From the NCBI GenBank assembly GCA_023391425.1, contig JAEWAX010000089.1:1-27630 (forward strand): 27,630 nt of DNA. The letters run 5' to 3'. Below the pieces are notes generated by a model, which was not told the origin of the DNA, made no database searches, and saw only the letters and a program-made list of their open reading frames with translations. The DNA comes from Bacillota bacterium (GTDB lineage: Bacteria; Bacillota; Clostridia; Acetivibrionales; DSM-1351). A program made the translations under genes and the position numbers. The number at the start of each line of letters is the position of its first letter. Positions within the stretch are counted from its first letter, which is position 1. Positions 14,381 through 22,408 of the stretch are shown here, in pieces.

Positions 14381-16318
14381 TTAATTCAGAATATTATTAT
14401 TCCTGGTCTTTTTCACCTTTTCAATAGAATTTATAATATACGAATGTAGCTTTTCCATAAAAACCGACTCTGTGGTTTCACCCTTTTCAATCATTGCAAG
14501 ACCTTTTTCCCAACTCGCCGTCAAGGATGGATTTAAAAGTTCTTTTGCAGTCTGACGAACTAAATTTACAATAGCTTCACCCTTTAAGGTTGGTGTAACA
14601 ATTTGAGTTTTGCTATGTATATCAATATGGCCTATTTCTGAAAGCTTCTTGATAATACCTGAGCGTGTTGCAGAAGTACCTATTCCGCAGGTCTTTATCT
14701 GCTCTCGCAAATCTTCATTTTCAATAAACTTGCCTGCTTTTTCCATAGTAATAATCAAGGAGCCATCTGTATACCTTGATGGTGGCTTTGTCTCCTTTTC
14801 TTCTAAATCAAGGTTTAGTACATCACTTTTCTCATTCTTCTCAAGCTTATGAATAGGTGAATCACTTATTTCATCCTCATCCTTCTTAACCGACACCTCA
14901 TAAACTTCCTTCCAGCCTAGGTTTAGAAGGGTTTTAGCATTGGAGATGAATATCTCACCAGCTAAATTAGTTTCAACTTTTACAGTATTATACTGGGCTG
15001 GAGGATAAAATATAGCTAAAAATCTCTTTACAACAAGTTCATATATCTTCCTTGTATCTGCATCAAGGCTTGATAATTCCGTCGTTACATAGGTAGGAAT
15101 AATGGCATAATGATCTGTAACCTTACTATTATCCACATACCTTTTTGTTGTCTTATTAATCTTAAGGTCACCTTGTTCCTTGATACGAAGTACATGCTCT
15201 TTAAATGCTTGATTTTTAAATAAACCGTTTAAAATCTTTGGGAGCTCGCCTACAACGTCAGTTGAAAGAACTCTACTATCTGTTCTAGGGTAAGATATCA
15301 TCTTTTTTTCATATAAACTTTGAGCAATCTCAAGAGTCTTATCAACTGGGAGTTTAAATTTTTTGTTTGCCTCAGACTGTAATTCTGCAAGGTTAAAAAG
15401 CAAAGGCGGCTGCTCGTTCTTTACCTTTACTTCTACTTTCTTTATAACTGCTTCATGCTCTTTAAGCTTTTCAATAGTATCTTCCGCTTCTTCTTTGCTT
15501 ATATATTTGTCCTGCTCATCAACATCTTCTGATGATTTTTTATTAGTGTTTTTCTTTGGCTGCCATCTGCCCTTGTATGTAATACCACTATTTTGTGACA
15601 TAAAGTTTGCCAGTACTCCGTAATGCTTTTGGGGCACGAAATTTCTAATCTCCAATTCCCTCTCAACAATAAGACCAAGAACACAGGTCATAACCCTACC
15701 AATTGGTATCACTGACGCTTTACTCTCTTTTAAGTAATTTGAAAGGTTTCTCCCATATTGACATGTATACATTCTACTCAAATTCATACCAAAGAGCCAA
15801 TCCTCTTTTGCTCTGCTGTAAGCGGCTTGGGCAAGTAAATCATACTCACTAATATCCTTTGCTTCATCAATACCTTTTTTAACGGCTTCCTCAGTTTGTG
15901 AAGAAATCCATACCCTTTTAGCAGGTTTATTGCTTCCGCTTTGTGTATAAACAAGTCTAAATATGTACTCACCCTCACGCCCACTATCGGTACAGGCATA
16001 AATCATTTCAATATCGTCCCTGCACATCAATGTCTGTATTACATCAAATTGCTTTCCTACACCTCTTTGATCAATAACAATATATTTATATTCCTTAGGG
16101 ATTATTGGCAAGTGCTCTATCTTCCATTGCTTATATTTAGGATCGTAAACATCTGGATATGCCATGGTTACAAGGTGTCCAAAGCACCACGAAACAATTA
16201 TATTACTATTTTCGGCAAATCCTCTGGCTCTATCACCTTTAGAAATCTCAAGTCCAAGAATATTGGCAAAACTTGCTGCTACAGATGGTTTTTCAGTTAT
16301 AAATAATCTTTTACCCAA
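14381..16318 (-). CDS. topB: Type IA DNA topoisomerase (topoisomerase III, TopB-like)
   Basis: The 645-residue enzyme has an N-terminal Toprim domain with E9 (FITEKPSVA) and TDSGREGE at about residue 108, the CAP/central domain and the catalytic tyrosine at about residue 343 in MISYPRTDSR, which forms the 5'-phosphotyrosine link. It relaxes and decatenates DNA. The TDSGREGE variant, with Gly in place of the second Asp, is usual for TopB-type enzymes. There are no C-terminal zinc fingers, and the end is Lys/Asn-rich. I place the start at TTG 16318 because AAGGAG lies 6 bases upstream; the in-frame TTG at 16336 would include that site in the coding region. It stands alone. Confidence 0.92.
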   Translation of the reverse strand: MGKRLFITEKPSVAASFANILGLEISKGDRARGFAENSNIIVSWCFGHLVTMAYPDVYDPKYKQWKIEHLPIIPKEYKYIVIDQRGVGKQFDVIQTLMCRDDIEMIYACTDSGREGEYIFRLVYTQSGSNKPAKRVWISSQTEEAVKKGIDEAKDISEYDLLAQAAYSRAKEDWLFGMNLSRMYTCQYGRNLSNYLKESKASVIPIGRVMTCVLGLIVERELEIRNFVPQKHYGVLANFMSQNSGITYKGRWQPKKNTNKKSSEDVDEQDKYISKEEAEDTIEKLKEHEAVIKKVEVKVKNEQPPLLFNLAELQSEANKKFKLPVDKTLEIAQSLYEKKMISYPRTDSRVLSTDVVGELPKILNGLFKNQAFKEHVLRIKEQGDLKINKTTKRYVDNSKVTDHYAIIPTYVTTELSSLDADTRKIYELVVKRFLAIFYPPAQYNTVKVETNLAGEIFISNAKTLLNLGWKEVYEVSVKKDEDEISDSPIHKLEKNEKSDVLNLDLEEKETKPPSRYTDGSLIITMEKAGKFIENEDLREQIKTCGIGTSATRSGIIKKLSEIGHIDIHSKTQIVTPTLKGEAIVNLVRQTAKELLNPSLTASWEKGLAMIEKGETTESVFMEKLHSYIINSIEKVKKTRNNNILN

Positions 16319-16514
16319 AAGTATCTCCTTGTACAAAAAATCAAAACTTAAGTTACTCTCATACTTATTATACTATAATAATTAATATAACTTAACGAAA
16401 TAGAGAATAAGAAATTGACAGGCTTTATTATATCATTTTTTTAATAATGGGAAAACTAGATAGTTTTGATGTGAGATTTTATAATAGCCATTTTATTGAT
16501 AGGAGAAATATATA

Positions 16515-17429
16515 TTATTTTTTAACAGCAAGACAATAGTTTACATTATCAAAGGCGGACATTTGGTTATTCAGATTTGTACTATTGTACTCTTTGAAAT
16601 ATTGTTCTGTTATCTCACTTGGCTCTAAATGTTCATAAATTAAGAAACCGCAATCCGATAACATTTCTTCCATTTCATTATAGCTGTAGGATGCCATCAT
16701 TTTTTCACCTGCGCCATCTGCCATCATTGTTAGTTTTTTAGTACGTTCACCTGCTTTTTCCGTATAAGTATCTTGGTCTGGATAATCAAATACAATACTG
16801 CTTCCTTCAGGAATTAGCTGAGATATGATATAAACCAGATTTCTAAAGTCTTGCTTTGATAAATAATAACTTATTCCAAGTAAACTGCAAAAGCTAAGCT
16901 TTGACTTGTCAAATTCGGGACAGGCTAGAATACCTTCTTGCCAATTCTCTTGTGTAAAATCAGCCATAATATATTGCAAGTTTGGTATTTTGTCTTCTAC
17001 TATAGATTTTACTCGGTTTTGTTTATCTTTCGATGTAAATGGATGATCAATTTCAAATATTTGTAGAGACTTTGCATATTCAGGTTGGCGATATGCAAAT
17101 GAATCATATCCAGCTGCAAAAATAAGATATTGCTTTACACCAATTCTAACAGCATTTTCAAGTATCCTTTCCACATAAGCAGCCCTACCTAAAGGTGACG
17201 GTGATAAATGGTTGTCAACAATCCAACGCAGAGCTTCTTCTTCATTTCCATTGAAATTTGGATTGAAGAATTTGATACCTTTTTTCATGTTATCGGAAAT
17301 TTGCTGGTACTCATCCTCAGATAAAATCTTCTCACCAACAGAATCAGCAAAGATTCTTACCACATTGTTCTTAAAGTGATACACTCTTGAAAAAGCACTA
17401 ATAAGTGCTGTCATACTTTTTTGTTCCAT
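16515..17429 (-). CDS. SAM-dependent methyltransferase, leucine carboxyl methyltransferase family
   Basis: The protein of about 304 residues has the LCM/PPM1-type class I methyltransferase pattern: an N-terminal ALISAFSRVYHF region, PLGRAAYVERI, motif I LIFAAGYDSFAYR (SAM binding), the acidic IFEIDHP after strand 2, and MADFTQENW. Bacterial members methylate polyketide or other small-molecule carboxylates or are uncharacterised, so the substrate is unknown. GGAG lies 6 bases before ATG 17429. Earlier in-frame ATGs at 17450 and 17441 are possible, but they overlap or crowd the purine-rich site. It is monocistronic, with a strong terminator region upstream (17595-17647) and a 180-base gap downstream to topB. 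Confidence 0.85.
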   Translation of the reverse strand: MEQKSMTALISAFSRVYHFKNNVVRIFADSVGEKILSEDEYQQISDNMKKGIKFFNPNFNGNEEEALRWIVDNHLSPSPLGRAAYVERILENAVRIGVKQYLIFAAGYDSFAYRQPEYAKSLQIFEIDHPFTSKDKQNRVKSIVEDKIPNLQYIMADFTQENWQEGILACPEFDKSKLSFCSLLGISYYLSKQDFRNLVYIISQLIPEGSSIVFDYPDQDTYTEKAGERTKKLTMMADGAGEKMMASYSYNEMEEMLSDCGFLIYEHLEPSEITEQYFKEYNSTNLNNQMSAFDNVNYCLAVKK

Positions 17430-17594
17430 TTTAGTCTCCATTTCCTCCATATGAAAATTAAATTATCCCATAGCGCAATAAAATTTTTTATACCGCTAAT
17501 ATATTAATATCACACACTTCCATGAACTGCTAGACTTGAATTTTTACCGATTTTGTGGTAATATAAGTACATAAAGTAATTAAAAACCGCAAAA

Positions 17595-17647
17595 AAAGAG
17601 GCTATTTCAAAATCAGCTAAATGAGTTGATTTTGAAACAGCCTCTTT
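17595..17647. terminator. Strong bidirectional hairpin
   Basis: AAAGAGGCTATTTCAAAATCA pairs almost perfectly with the 21-base arm TGATTTTGAAAC...CTCTTT around an 11-base loop. Runs of A and T flank it. It lies upstream of both divergent neighbours (methyltransferase and LysM-CAP genes), so it terminates neither. This gap (17451-17759) contains nothing else recognisable besides the start region of the LysM gene. Confidence 0.6.
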
Positions 17648-17759
17648 CTATCATTTTATTAGAATTTCAATAAAAAGTTTTAAATTTCATAAATATAAAA
17701 AATTTGCTTTACATAATATCATCTTGTTACTCAAATAATATTTGCCGAGGTGATATATT

Positions 17760-18371
17760 TTGAAAAAAATAATAATATTAGTGTCATTAATTGTTAGTCT
17801 GTGTATCGTTGAAGTTAGCGCCCAAACCACCTATACGGTGAAACCCGGCGACAGCATGTGGAAAATTTCTGTAAAATATGAAACAGGTATACGTGAAATT
17901 TTAGCTAAGAATCCTCAAGTTAAGAACCCTAGTATGATTTACCCCGGACAAAAGCTAACAATACCTGGCCCGAGCAGCGTAAAGACTTTTGAGGACCAAG
18001 TTGTTAAGCTAGTTAATGCTGAGAGATCAAAAAGAGGTCTACAGACTTTAAAATCAAATTGGGAACTTGCAAGGGCAGCAAGGTATAAATCTCAAGACAT
18101 GGTAAATAAGAAATATTTCTCTCATACCTCTCCAACATATGGGTCACCATTTAAAATGATGGAGTCTTTTGGGATTAGATTCTCGGCAGCTGGTGAAAAC
18201 ATAGCCTATGGTCAGAAGACGCCTGCTGAGGTTATGAATGCTTGGATGAATTCACCAGGACACAGAGCTAATATTTTAAGTCCTTCATATACTAATATAG
18301 GCTGTGGCCTTGCTAAAACTAGCAATGGTGTATGCTACTGGACACAAGAGTTTATAAAGCCATTAAAATAG
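17760..18371 (+). CDS. Secreted LysM-CAP (SCP/YkwD-like) protein
   Basis: The 203-residue protein has a signal peptide (1-21, cut after VSAQ), one LysM peptidoglycan-binding repeat (about 24-69, TYTVKPGDSMWKIS...YPGQKLTIP) and a CAP/SCP domain (about 78-202) with the conserved cavity residues: His in YFSHTSP, Glu in GENIAYG and His in SPGHRANIL. This architecture matches YkwD/SafA-like wall or spore-coat proteins; the biochemical activity of bacterial CAP domains is mostly unknown. The start is TTG 17760, supported by GAGGTGAT ending 5 bases upstream and by the basic start of the signal peptide. It is monocistronic. Confidence 0.9.
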   Translation: MKKIIILVSLIVSLCIVEVSAQTTYTVKPGDSMWKISVKYETGIREILAKNPQVKNPSMIYPGQKLTIPGPSSVKTFEDQVVKLVNAERSKRGLQTLKSNWELARAARYKSQDMVNKKYFSHTSPTYGSPFKMMESFGIRFSAAGENIAYGQKTPAEVMNAWMNSPGHRANILSPSYTNIGCGLAKTSNGVCYWTQEFIKPLK

Positions 18372-18496
18372 CATGATTTAACAGGTTGCGCTATTATAAA
18401 CGATAGCTTTGTGAAGAAAATATATTTAGAGAAAAGGACTTCTAATTATTTTCACCAATGTTAAATCTGTGTACAATTTGCTTTTGGATTATTAAA

Positions 18497-18522
18497 TAGT
18501 GGTCTGAGATAATCAGACCACT
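18497..18522 (-). terminator. Terminator-like hairpin at the end of the feo operon
   Basis: AGTGGTCTGA-GATAA-TCAGACCACT is a perfect 10-bp stem. It lies 13 bases after the stop of the Cys-rich peptide gene on the minus strand, followed by the weak tract ATTTAATAAT. Confidence 0.65.
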
Positions 18523-18534
18523 GCAAAAATTATG

Positions 18535-18681
18535 TTAGCCGTGGTTCTTGCTACCACACATTTCTTTATTTGCACAACCGGAACACCCGCTACAACCACC
18601 TTTTTTCTTATTCTTAGTGATTTTTCTTATTGCGAAAAACAATACGACACAAACTACTCCAACAATAATATAATCTATCAT
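18535..18681 (-). CDS. FeoB-associated Cys-rich membrane protein
   Basis: The 48-residue peptide has one N-terminal membrane helix (IIVGVVCVVLFFAI), a basic stretch (RKITKNKKK) and a Cys cluster C30, C33, C36 and C42 (GGCSGCSGC). It matches the small FeoB-associated family (sometimes called FeoC-like in position though not in fold). It probably helps handle Fe(II) at FeoB or stabilises the transporter. GGAGG lies 5 bases before ATG 18681. The gene follows feoB by 140 bases on the same strand and ends before a hairpin, so it is the last gene of the feo operon. Confidence 0.88.
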   Translation of the reverse strand: MIDYIIVGVVCVVLFFAIRKITKNKKKGGCSGCSGCANKEMCGSKNHG

Positions 18682-18821
18682 AATGACCTCCACCAGCACC
18701 TAATTACGGCTATATACAATTATCTAAACTACAATCTTTCTTGATTTAAAACACAAGAGTTTAATTAACCATTTCCAGTTTCATAGAAAAGCATTGTGCA
18801 AAGGATGATTAAATATGTGTT

Positions 18822-20990
18822 CTACCTAGAAACCTCAGCATACTTATTTGAGCTACTAATTTTTCCATAGATTCCGATTGCAAATGCTACTACAAGCAAA
18901 GCTCCAAATACATACAAAACAACATTTCCATTAACTACTGCATTTTCTGATGATATTTGCATCAAAGATACATCAAGAGCCTTAGGTTCCACAGCCTCAG
19001 TGCCTTTGAAAATTATGTTACCAAATACATTCACAAGTAAAGCACTTATATATGCCACTCCAGTTTGATAGCCTATTGCAAAGAAAGTCATTTTCCAGTT
19101 GCCAAACTCTCTTCTCATTGATCCAATAGCTGCAAAACAAGGAGCAGCGAACATTATGAATATCATAAACGCAAATGCAGTTACCTGCGTGAATACAATC
19201 GGCATAGCTGCCCCAACTGAAGCGAAGGTTGCAACCACTACCTCTCTGGCAATAAGTCCTGTTAAAGATGCAACTGCTGGAGCCCAGCTATCTCCAAAGC
19301 CTAAAGGTATGAATATAAATCTGAGTACTCCACCTATGTTGGCAAGTATGCTTTCACCGATTCTGTCTGCACCTAGATACTCCAAAGAGAAGCTAAAGGA
19401 TTGTAGAAACCATAGGGCTGCACATGCAACAAATATAATTGTACCAGCCTTTTTAACGAAAGATTTTGCCTTTTCCCACATGTGAATTGCAACACCTTTA
19501 GGTCTGGGGAGCTTATAGTTCGGTAATTCCATAACAAAAGGTGCTGGCTCCCCTGCAAATCTTTTAGTTTTCTTTAGAGTAACACCTGAGAGAATAACCA
19601 TTCCAATTGATATCAAATAGATTGATGGACCAACCCATGACTGCTTTGTAAACATCATTGCAATAAACATTGCAAAAACAGGAAGCTTTGCGCTGCAAGG
19701 TATAAACGGAGTAAGCATTATCGTCATTTTTCTATCTTTCTCATTTTCAATAGTTCTGCTAGCCATAATACCAGGAATCGAACAACCTGTTCCAAGCAAC
19801 ATAGGAATAAAAGATTTTCCAGAAAGCCCAAACTTTCTAAAAATTCTATCCATAATAAATGCTACACGAGCCATGTAACCGCTATCCTCCAAGATTGAGA
19901 GGAATAAGAACAAAATCATAAGCTGCGGAACATATATAAATATTGCTGTTATGCTTCCAATAATTCCATTTACAACTAAGTCTAGTGACCATGCCGAAGC
20001 ACCCCAATTAGTAAGCAGTGTTTCTGCTCCTCCCTGCATCCAGGCAAAGAAACTCTCAACCCAGCTAATAGTCATATCCCCGACTGTTGTGATTGAAACA
20101 TAATATATTAGCCAAAGAATACCAAAGAATATAGGTAGTGCAAGCCATTTATTAGTAACAATCCTATCTATCCTGTCTGAACTTGTTAGACCTAAATTGC
20201 TCTTTTTGTAACACTTTGTAATAACAGGCCCTATATAATTATAACGCTCATTTGTAATAATGCTCTCAGCATCATCGTCAAGCTTATTTTCACAAGACTT
20301 TATAATATTTTCTATTTGCGAAGATAAATTACTGTCTAGTTTTAACTCAAGGAGCACTTTCTCATCACGCTCGAAAAGCTTGACAGCATACCACCTTAAC
20401 TCAGTTTTATTGGCAATTTCACCAGTTATATTAAAGGCTATGTCATTAATAGCTACTTCAACTGCAGAATCAAATTTATGCTGTGCAATAGTTTCGTTTC
20501 CACTTTTGGCAAGCTCAATAGCTTTGTTTATAAGCTCTTTTATTCCTGTTCCTTTTACAGCAGAAGTTTCAATAACTATGCAGCCTAACTCTTGTGATAG
20601 GCGCTTTGTATCAATTTTATCACCATTTTTCCCAACAATATCCATCATGTTAAGAGCCACAATCGTTGGTATTCCAAGCTCAACAAGTTGTGTGGTCAAG
20701 TAAAGATTTCTTTCAATATTAGAAGCATCTACTATATTAATAATTACTTCAGGCTTATTCTCTAAAAGATAATTTCGAGTGATAACCTCCTCCAATGTGT
20801 AGGGAGATAGTGAATAAATGCCAGGTAAGTCTATAATTACTACATCTTTGTGGCCTTTTAGTTTTCCTTCTTTTTTTTCAACAGTTACACCCGGCCAATT
20901 TCCAACATACTGAGAGCTCCCGGTAAGCTCATTAAACATCGTCGTTTTTCCGCAGTTTGGATTTCCCGCAAGTGCTATTTTGATTGCCAT
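18822..20990 (-). CDS. feoB: Ferrous iron transporter FeoB
   Basis: The 722-residue Fe(II) transporter has an N-terminal G domain with G1 GNPNCGKT (10-17), G3 DLPG (about 55), G4 NMMD (about 115) and G5 ETSAVKG; a helical GDI-like spacer to about residue 270; and a membrane domain of some eight or more helices with two Gate segments, including GTGCSIPG and FIPCSAKLPV with the conserved Cys. It imports Fe2+ across the cytoplasmic membrane. AAGGAGG precedes ATG 20990. A perfect GTTAGC palindrome (21011-21026) lies just upstream of this site, in the gap after feoA, so DtxR-type control may act here as well as at the operon promoter. Confidence 0.96.
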   Translation of the reverse strand: MAIKIALAGNPNCGKTTMFNELTGSSQYVGNWPGVTVEKKEGKLKGHKDVVIIDLPGIYSLSPYTLEEVITRNYLLENKPEVIINIVDASNIERNLYLTTQLVELGIPTIVALNMMDIVGKNGDKIDTKRLSQELGCIVIETSAVKGTGIKELINKAIELAKSGNETIAQHKFDSAVEVAINDIAFNITGEIANKTELRWYAVKLFERDEKVLLELKLDSNLSSQIENIIKSCENKLDDDAESIITNERYNYIGPVITKCYKKSNLGLTSSDRIDRIVTNKWLALPIFFGILWLIYYVSITTVGDMTISWVESFFAWMQGGAETLLTNWGASAWSLDLVVNGIIGSITAIFIYVPQLMILFLFLSILEDSGYMARVAFIMDRIFRKFGLSGKSFIPMLLGTGCSIPGIMASRTIENEKDRKMTIMLTPFIPCSAKLPVFAMFIAMMFTKQSWVGPSIYLISIGMVILSGVTLKKTKRFAGEPAPFVMELPNYKLPRPKGVAIHMWEKAKSFVKKAGTIIFVACAALWFLQSFSFSLEYLGADRIGESILANIGGVLRFIFIPLGFGDSWAPAVASLTGLIAREVVVATFASVGAAMPIVFTQVTAFAFMIFIMFAAPCFAAIGSMRREFGNWKMTFFAIGYQTGVAYISALLVNVFGNIIFKGTEAVEPKALDVSLMQISSENAVVNGNVVLYVFGALLVVAFAIGIYGKISSSNKYAEVSR

Positions 20991-21010
20991 TGTAATCCTC
21001 CTTATTTACC

Positions 21011-21026
21011 GTTAGCATATGCTAAC
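21011..21026. promoter_or_regulatory. DtxR-type operator in front of feoB
   Basis: GTTAGCATATGCTAAC is a perfect 16-bp palindrome ending 20 bases before the feoB ATG. It shares GTTAGC-N4-GCTAAC with the sites upstream of the feo operon. It may control a secondary promoter in the 151-base feoA-feoB gap or act as a roadblock. Confidence 0.7.
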
Positions 21027-21141
21027 TCAGTTCCAGAAATATAGCAAAGTAATATGTAAGTATAAAGGTAATTATTCTTGTCTTCATTTAATGAGAATTA
21101 GTATAACAATTACGCTCACCTGTTCCAAAATTACTTTGCAC

Positions 21142-21363
21142 TTATTCTACAATTATTTTTTCCGCATCGGCTTTTCGTAGTGAAAGCTCATAACCCCTGA
21201 CAGTTATTTCAATAGGATCCCCTAGTGGAGCTACCTTGCGTACATAAAGCGAAGCCCCCTTCGTAATACCCATATCCATAATTCTGCGCTTTATAGCACC
21301 CTCTCCTTCAAGTTTCAAAACCGTAACGGTCTCTCCCATATTAGTTGCTTTTAACGTTTTCAT
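21142..21363 (-). CDS. feoA: FeoA-family protein (proximal to feoB)
   Basis: The 73-residue protein has the SH3-like FeoA fold: a hydrophobic start, DMGITKGASLYVRKVAPLGDPIEITVRGYELSLRKADAEKI. FeoA proteins are small cytoplasmic partners of FeoB. GGAGG lies 6 bases before ATG 21363; a TTG in-frame one codon earlier is not needed. The upstream 16-codon ORF (21413-21363) ends in TGATG overlapping this start, which could couple translation. It is the second of two feoA genes in the operon. Confidence 0.92.
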   Translation of the reverse strand: MKTLKATNMGETVTVLKLEGEGAIKRRIMDMGITKGASLYVRKVAPLGDPIEITVRGYELSLRKADAEKIIVE

Positions 21364-21413
21364 CAATTACCTCCATATAAGCAATGTCTCCTCAAAAGTA
21401 ATGTCCCATTCAT
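21363..21413 (-). other. Possible 16-codon leader ORF coupled to feoA
   Basis: ATG 21413 follows GAGGAG by 9 bases and encodes MNGTLLLRRHCLYGGN, with its stop overlapping the feoA ATG as TGATG. The preceding and contained sequences repeat: TTTGAGGAGACATT occurs twice on the minus strand (21431-21418 and 21396-21383). It may be a coupling peptide or a by-product of a duplicated ribosome-binding region. Confidence 0.3.
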
Positions 21414-21426
21414 AAGAAATGTCTCC

Positions 21427-21636
21427 TCAAATTATAATTCTGCTTGCCATAGATTTATCAAGTGCTATTCTCGCTTCCTTTACATTCAGAATCATATTAC
21501 CACCCAACTCAGCTACTACAGTAACACTACTACCAACTACAAAGCCCAAGCTTTCTAAAAATCTTTTTGTATCATCTTTTCCATTTATCTTTTTAATAAA
21601 GTTTTCTTCACCTGTTTTAGCAAATGTTAATGGCAT
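21427..21636 (-). CDS. feoA: FeoA-family protein (first gene of the feo operon)
   Basis: The 69-residue protein is FeoA-like in its core: ESLGFVVGSSVTVVAELGGNMILNVKEARIALDKSMASRI, the small SH3-like domain. Two different FeoA proteins ahead of one FeoB is a common clostridial layout; they may form a complex or modulate FeoB's GTPase. AAAGGAGG lies 8 bases before ATG 21636. The promoter and three operator-like palindromes lie directly upstream (21654-21742). Confidence 0.9.
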   Translation of the reverse strand: MPLTFAKTGEENFIKKINGKDDTKRFLESLGFVVGSSVTVVAELGGNMILNVKEARIALDKSMASRIII

Positions 21637-21653
21637 TTAATACTCCTCCTTTA

Positions 21654-21742
21654 GTATGCAATAGCTAACTGTACTGTTGAAATATTGGTTAGCTATCGCT
21701 AACCCTTAAACATAGTTTACTATAGCTAACTCCTCTTGTCAA
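21654..21742 (-). promoter_or_regulatory. feo operon promoter with three DtxR-type operators
   Basis: On the minus strand TTGACA (21742-21737) and TAAACT (21719-21714) lie 17 bases apart. The imperfect palindrome GTTAGCTATAGTAAAC (21730-21715) fills the spacer and -10 box. The perfect-arm GTTAGCGATAGCTAAC (21703-21688) covers the early transcribed region. A third, half-conserved copy (21669-21654) lies nearer the gene. Iron-loaded regulator bound here should repress the operon. Confidence 0.75.
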
Positions 21743-21853
21743 TAAAGATTTTACTTAAAATTATTTACTTAAAACATTAACTTTTTTCGACTTTGTACTT
21801 TCATATAGTTTTAATTTACTAATTTACTACATGGAACTAGTTTATTGGATACA

Positions 21854-21882
21854 TTGCAAATACAGCCTATATATACTATAAT
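21854..21882 (+). promoter_or_regulatory. Promoter of the DtxR-family regulator gene
   Basis: TTGCAA (21854-21859) and TATAAT (21877-21882) are 17 bases apart. No GTTAGC palindrome overlaps it, so autoregulation is not indicated. Confidence 0.7.
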
Positions 21883-21919
21883 TAACAGATATATTAGCTT
21901 GTAGCAGGAGGTTTCAGTT

Positions 21920-22285
21920 ATGATTCATGAATCGGGAGAAGATTATTTGGAAACTATTTTACTTCTTCAAAATAAAAATGGTTTTGTACGCTCAATCGAC
22001 ATAGCGCGTGAGCTTGATTATACCAAAGCAAGTATTAGCCGAGCAATGAGTATTCTCAAAAAATCAGAATATATTATTATGGATGCATCTGGCCAAATAT
22101 TACTTACAGAGAAAGGGCTTTCAAAAGCCGAGGAAGTGTATGAACGCCATCAGTTAATAACGGATTATCTAATAAAAACTTTGGGTGTCCCTGAAGAAAT
22201 AGCCGCTCAAGATGCTTGCCGAATAGAGCATGTGATTAGCGAGCAAAGCTTTGAAAAAATAAAACAATTTATTAATGAAAAATAA
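21920..22285 (+). CDS. DtxR/MntR-family metal-dependent regulator
   Basis: The 121-residue protein has an N-terminal winged helix (7-65) and a dimerisation/metal domain (66-121), without the C-terminal SH3 domain of full-length DtxR, so it is MntR-sized. Candidate ligands are D8, E11, H77, C100, E103 and H104. The DACRIEHVIS segment has Cys where MntR has Glu and matches DtxR's DEACRWEHVMS, suggesting Fe(II) response, while D8/E11 resemble MntR. AGGAGG lies 8 bases before ATG 21920. It is divergent from the feo operon, which carries four GTTAGC palindromes, and is the probable repressor. Confidence 0.9.
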   Translation: MIHESGEDYLETILLLQNKNGFVRSIDIARELDYTKASISRAMSILKKSEYIIMDASGQILLTEKGLSKAEEVYERHQLITDYLIKTLGVPEEIAAQDACRIEHVISEQSFEKIKQFINEK

Positions 22286-22293
22286 TTAAAAAA

Positions 22294-22328
22294 AAACATC
22301 TATTAAACTTTTGAATAGATGTTTTTCA
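22294..22328 (+). terminator. Terminator of the DtxR-family gene
   Basis: AAACATCTATT-AAACTTTTG-AATAGATGTTT is a perfect 11-bp stem followed by TT and flanked upstream by a run of A, so it may also serve the opposite strand. Confidence 0.8.
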
Positions 22329-22408
22329 TCATATTTAATTAAAATGGTCTTGAATAAATATGTATTGGTTTCGAGCTACTTGGTCAAGGATTTTTTACTA
22401 AAAAAGAT

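Noticed and set aside
14381..16318. Mobile element marked by the TopB-like gene
   Set aside because: TopB of this form occurs on conjugative elements, but no relaxase, integrase, T4SS gene or attachment repeat is near.
19099..20703. Plus-strand ORFs opposite feoB
   Set aside because: They mirror a complete FeoB and show no domain or ribosome-binding site.
21060..21125. Fur box in the feoA-feoB gap (AATGAGAATTAGTATAAC region)
   Set aside because: It matches the 19-bp Fur consensus only partly, whereas the GTTAGC palindromes and the adjacent DtxR-family gene explain the control better.
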